Position numbers and translations under genes: made by a program. This document shows, in pieces, positions 60,864 to 64,000 of a stretch of DNA of 64,000 nucleotides (position 1 is the stretch's first letter; every line of letters starts with the position of its first letter). The DNA lies in contig NZ_JACIHE010000001.1 in assembly GCF_014198245.1 (NCBI RefSeq), positions 1 through 64,000 on the forward strand, written 5' to 3'. The stretch comes from Bradyrhizobium sp. cir1 (GTDB lineage Bacteria > Pseudomonadota > Alphaproteobacteria > Rhizobiales > Xanthobacteraceae). The notes beneath the pieces are model-generated. The model had not been told where the DNA came from. It saw only the letters and a list, made by a program, of their open reading frames with translations, and did no database searches.

Positions 60864-62425
60864 TGCGCCTCCTCGCCGCGCTCGCGACGCTGTTCCTCGT
60901 TGCCGGCTTTGCAACCGGCGCGTCGGCGCATGCCGCGCTCGTCTCGGTCGACCCGGCGAGCGGCAGCATTCTGAAAACCGCGCCGAGGGCGGTGGAGCTG
61001 CGCTTCAACGAAGCGGTGACGCCGGGCGCAATTCTGCTGATCGACGGCGCGGGCCGGACGCGGGACGACGCGCGCATCGAGGCATCGGGCGAGGCCATTT
61101 CGGTTGTGATGCCGCCGGACCTGCCGCAGGGAACGGCCGTGGTCAGCTATCGCGTGACCTCGCAGGACGGCCATCCCGGCGCGGGATCGGTGATCTTCTC
61201 GGTCGGTGCTCCGACGGCGACGAAGCCGCCCGCCCGTGCGGACGGCGAATTGAACGCGCTGATCTGGCTGGCACGGATCGGTCTCTATCTCGGCCTGTTC
61301 GTCGGCGTCGGCGGCGTGTTCTTCGCACGCTGGATTGCATGGTCGATGACGGGCACGACAGTGCCGTTCATGGCGCTCATCATCGGCATTCCGAGCGCGA
61401 TCGTCTCTCTCGGCCTGCAGGGCCTCGACCTTCTTGGCCTGCCGCCAGCGGCGCTCGTGACGGCGGCCCCTTGGCAGGTCGCATTCGCGACCAGCGCCGG
61501 CCCCGCGCTACTCATTGCGGTCGCATCGATGCTGTTCGCGATGATGGCGCTGCGCAGCGCATGGTATGCGCGCGCCTTTGCGATGATCGCATTCATCGGT
61601 GTTGGCCTGTCACTCGCCGCGACTGGACACGCCGCGACGGCACCGCCCGAGGTCTTGCTGCGGCCGGCAATCTTCCTCCATGGCCTCGGCGTCGCCTTCT
61701 GGATCGGGGCCCTCGCGCCGCTCGCCGCGCTGGTGTCGAAGCCGGCGACTGCGGCACTGCCGGTCGTAAACCGCTTTTCGCGTATTGCCGTGCTGGCCGT
61801 CGGTGTATTGGCGTTGACCGGCCTTGGCCTCGCCATCGTTCAGCTCGAAAGGCCGTCTGCGCTGGTTGAGACGCGTTACGGGGCCATCCTGTCGGTCAAG
61901 CTTGGTCTGGCCGTCCTGCTGCTGGCGCTTGCCGCGCTCAATCGGTTCCGGCTGACGTCGGCTCTGGCGCGGGACGAGAAAGCCGCGCCTGCATTGAAAC
62001 GTTCGATCCTGCTCGAAAGCGCCATCGCCCTCGGCATCTTCGCGCTCGTTGCCGGCTGGCGTTTCACGCCGCCGCCGCGGACCATTGTTCCCGAGACGCC
62101 GCTGGCGATCCACATCCACACCGACAAGGCGATGTTCCAAGTGCTGGTCTCGCCGGGGAAGCCCGGCGTCGACGACTTCGTGCTCCAGCTCATGACCGGC
62201 GAGGGGGCGCCGCTTGGGGCGAAGGAGGTGACGTTGACCCTGAGCCTGCCGGAGCGCGGCATCGAGCCGATGGCGCGGGCCGCCGCACTCGGGCCGGACG
62301 GCTACTGGCATGTGCGCCGGGTCGAGCTGCCATTCGCCGGCCGCTGGCATGTGCGGATCGATGCGCTGGTGACCGATTTCGAGCAGATCACGCTGGAAGA
62401 CGATCTTGAGGTGGCGGCGCCGTAA
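60863..62425 (+). CDS. copCD: CopC-CopD fusion protein, copper import
   Basis: A 520-residue fusion. The signal peptide is followed by the CopC domain (mature start HAALVSVDPASGSILKTAP with the copper-binding His, ending SQDGHPGAGSVIFSVG at about residue 115). The CopD membrane domain has about eight TM segments (from residue 130), with GHAATAPPEVLLRP and FLHGLGVAFWIGAL. A C-terminal periplasmic beta domain (HIHTDKAMFQVLVSPG to HVRIDALVTDF) resembles FixH/YtkA-like modules. It is coupled to the YcnI-like gene by a one-base stop/start overlap. It likely moves copper across the inner membrane. Confidence 0.9.
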   Translation: MRLLAALATLFLVAGFATGASAHAALVSVDPASGSILKTAPRAVELRFNEAVTPGAILLIDGAGRTRDDARIEASGEAISVVMPPDLPQGTAVVSYRVTSQDGHPGAGSVIFSVGAPTATKPPARADGELNALIWLARIGLYLGLFVGVGGVFFARWIAWSMTGTTVPFMALIIGIPSAIVSLGLQGLDLLGLPPAALVTAAPWQVAFATSAGPALLIAVASMLFAMMALRSAWYARAFAMIAFIGVGLSLAATGHAATAPPEVLLRPAIFLHGLGVAFWIGALAPLAALVSKPATAALPVVNRFSRIAVLAVGVLALTGLGLAIVQLERPSALVETRYGAILSVKLGLAVLLLALAALNRFRLTSALARDEKAAPALKRSILLESAIALGIFALVAGWRFTPPPRTIVPETPLAIHIHTDKAMFQVLVSPGKPGVDDFVLQLMTGEGAPLGAKEVTLTLSLPERGIEPMARAAALGPDGYWHVRRVELPFAGRWHVRIDALVTDFEQITLEDDLEVAAP

Positions 62426-62578
62426 AGGCGTCCCGCTGCGGCTCAAGCTGAATCTGAAGGCAACGGAAAAATGACAAGGAATTCCGCTGCGTTAGCGGCT
62501 TTTCCTGATTCCCGGTCTTGTGTTTTCGCTCCCAATCCGGTTTCACTGCAACCCCTCACTGATTCCCAGAGTGTTGCC

Positions 62579-63898
62579 ATGCGGTTGTCGCGGTTCTTTC
62601 TGCCCATCCTGAAGGAAAATCCGAAAGAGGCGGAGATCGTCTCGCATCGGCTGATGCTGCGCGCCGGCATGATCCGGCAGGAGGCCGCCGGCATCTATGC
62701 CTGGCTGCCGCTCGGCTTCCGCGTGCTGAAGAAGATCGAGCAGATCGTGCGTGAGGAGCAGGACCGTTCCGGCGCCATCGAGGTGCTGATGCCGACGCTT
62801 CAGCTCGCCGACCTCTGGCGCGAGAGCGGCCGCTACGACGCCTACGGTCCGGAGATGCTGCGTATCGCCGACCGCCACAAGCGCGAGCTGCTGTACGGGC
62901 CGACCAACGAGGAGATGATCACCGAGATCTTCCGCGCCTATGTGAAGTCCTACAAGAACCTGCCGCTGAATCTCTATCATATCCAATGGAAATTCCGCGA
63001 CGAGCAGCGTCCGCGTTTCGGCGTGATGCGCGGCCGCGAGTTCCTGATGAAGGACGCCTATTCGTTCGACCTCAACGAGGCGGCGGCGCGCGTTGCCTAC
63101 AACAAGATGTTCGTCGCCTATCTGCGCACCTTCGCGCGGATGGGGCTGAAAGCGATTCCGATGCGCGCCGAGACCGGCCCGATCGGCGGCGATCTCAGCC
63201 ACGAGTTCATCGTGCTCGCCGAGACCGGCGAATCCGGCGTGTTTATCAATCGCGACGTGCTGGACCTGCCGGTGCCCGGTGAAGACGTCGACTATGACAG
63301 CGACCTGACGCCGATCATCAAGCAGTGGACCTCGGTCTATGCCGCGACGGAAGACGTTCACGATGCGGCCCGGTTCGAGCAGGAAGTGCCGGCGGACAAG
63401 CGGGTCAACACCCGCGGCATCGAGGTCGGCCAGATCTTCTATTTCGGCACCAAATATTCCGAGCCCATGAAGGCGCTGGTGGCGGGCCCTGATGGTGTCG
63501 ACGTGCCGATCCATGGCGGCTCCTACGGCGTCGGCGTCTCGCGCCTGTTAGGCGCCATCATCGAGGCCTGCCATGACGATGCCGGCATCAAATGGCCCGA
63601 GGCCGTCGCCCCGTTCCGCGCGGTGGTGCTCAACCTCAAGCAGGGCGATGCCGCGGTCGATGCGGCCTGCGAGAAGCTCTATGCCGAGCTCCAGGCAAAG
63701 GGCGTCGACGTGCTCTACGACGACACCGACCAGCGCGCCGGCGCCAAATTCGCTGCCGCCGACCTGATCGGCATCCCCTGGCAGATCATGATCGGGCCGA
63801 AGGGGCTCGCCGACGGCAAGGTCGAGATCAAGCGGCGCAGCGACGGCTCCCGCGAGACGATGTCGCCTGCGGACGCGGTCGCAAGACTTGTGGGCTGA
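62579..63898 (+). CDS. proS: proline-tRNA ligase, short alphaproteobacterial form
   Basis: A 439-residue class II aminoacyl-tRNA synthetase. Motifs are [22 protein letters not shown] (motif 1 region), [26 protein letters not shown] (motif 2 region, written in part) and [17 protein letters not shown] (motif 3), with an anticodon-binding domain at the end. It lacks the 180-residue editing insertion of the bacterial long form, as is normal in Hyphomicrobiales. [15 protein letters not shown] at 62579 is the family's conserved start; the open frame continues 36 codons upstream without family similarity. Confidence 0.95.
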   Translation: MRLSRFFLPILKENPKEAEIVSHRLMLRAGMIRQEAAGIYAWLPLGFRVLKKIEQIVREEQDRSGAIEVLMPTLQLADLWRESGRYDAYGPEMLRIADRHKRELLYGPTNEEMITEIFRAYVKSYKNLPLNLYHIQWKFRDEQRPRFGVMRGREFLMKDAYSFDLNEAAARVAYNKMFVAYLRTFARMGLKAIPMRAETGPIGGDLSHEFIVLAETGESGVFINRDVLDLPVPGEDVDYDSDLTPIIKQWTSVYAATEDVHDAARFEQEVPADKRVNTRGIEVGQIFYFGTKYSEPMKALVAGPDGVDVPIHGGSYGVGVSRLLGAIIEACHDDAGIKWPEAVAPFRAVVLNLKQGDAAVDAACEKLYAELQAKGVDVLYDDTDQRAGAKFAAADLIGIPWQIMIGPKGLADGKVEIKRRSDGSRETMSPADAVARLVG

Positions 63899-63988
63899 TA
63901 AGCCTGGTCGGCTGAATATTGTTCATCGCCCGATATCGCGGCCGCCAATCCGGCCACAATTGACCCCGAATCATGGGATTATCGAGCG

Positions 63989-64000
63989 ATGGACGAGACC
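63989..64000 (+). CDS. start of a further gene cut by the window edge
   Basis: An ATG at 63989 opens MDET before the window ends. In Bradyrhizobium the gene after proS is often lolC, a lipoprotein-releasing permease, but four codons cannot confirm this. The ribosome binding site is weak. Confidence 0.25.

Noticed and set aside
62471..62578. 36-codon N-terminal extension of proS
   Set aside because: ProS proteins of this type begin [15 protein letters not shown], and the extension has no family similarity.

Overview
The window looks like chromosomal DNA of a Bradyrhizobium-type alphaproteobacterium (order Hyphomicrobiales). The evidence is high GC, a complete nuoA-N operon followed by birA, an RNase J gene, a methylmalonyl-CoA epimerase gene and a DUF1467 gene, a short proline-tRNA ligase without the editing insertion, an ECF sigma/NrsF pair, FixK-type boxes, and palindromic repeats of the CGTCATTGCGAG and GCATGATCCGGAAAA kinds that are scattered through these genomes. 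The genus call is inference from family knowledge, not from a database search.

Layout. 1-1310: transposase remnants, a long hairpin, a functional tRNA-Val(TAC) and, in opposite orientation, a degenerate second tRNA-Val around a small exported protein. 1535-2395: a SAM methyltransferase. 2523-15030 (minus): a metal-efflux block, with a CDF exporter and a Czc-type tripartite pump (HME1 signature, Co/Zn/Cd), then a Cus-type pump (HME4 signature with copper methionines) with a FixH/YtkA-like protein, and a small His/Cys-rich exported protein heading each set. 15152-16711 (minus): an ECF sigma factor, its membrane anti-sigma NrsF and a small exported protein; both transcription units start with a perfect GTAACC-N16-CGAA promoter. 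16983-20016: pepT, an HU-like protein, tRNA-Asp(GTC), a small membrane protein and a MarR regulator. 20159-22447: a TonB-dependent siderophore receptor.

23126-38715 is the 14-subunit NADH:quinone oxidoreductase (complex I) operon. It contains two non-nuo genes, an FkbM-family methyltransferase between nuoD and nuoE and a small membrane protein between nuoE and nuoF, and NuoL carries a His-rich insertion. birA, rnj, the epimerase gene and DUF1467 follow closely on the same strand. Next come an exported hypothetical protein, mtnK, and a five-gene peptide/nickel-type ABC transporter operon (44217-49612).

49821-52095 (minus) holds four consecutive genes for small exported proteins behind a perfect FNR/FixK box, preceded by a c-type cytochrome gene with its own near-perfect box. 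This looks like an oxygen-responsive envelope module of unknown function and is one of the most interesting parts of the window. 52497-56062 (minus) is a ribose-type ABC importer with a Tat-type binding protein. 56847-62425 is a copper-handling operon: DUF2946, a TonB receptor, PCu(A)C chaperone, YcnI-like and a CopC-CopD fusion. proS and the first codons of another gene close the window.

The recurring theme is metal and redox homeostasis of the envelope: copper import and chaperoning on the right, copper and divalent-cation export on the left, with a metal-stress type ECF sigma system next to the export genes.
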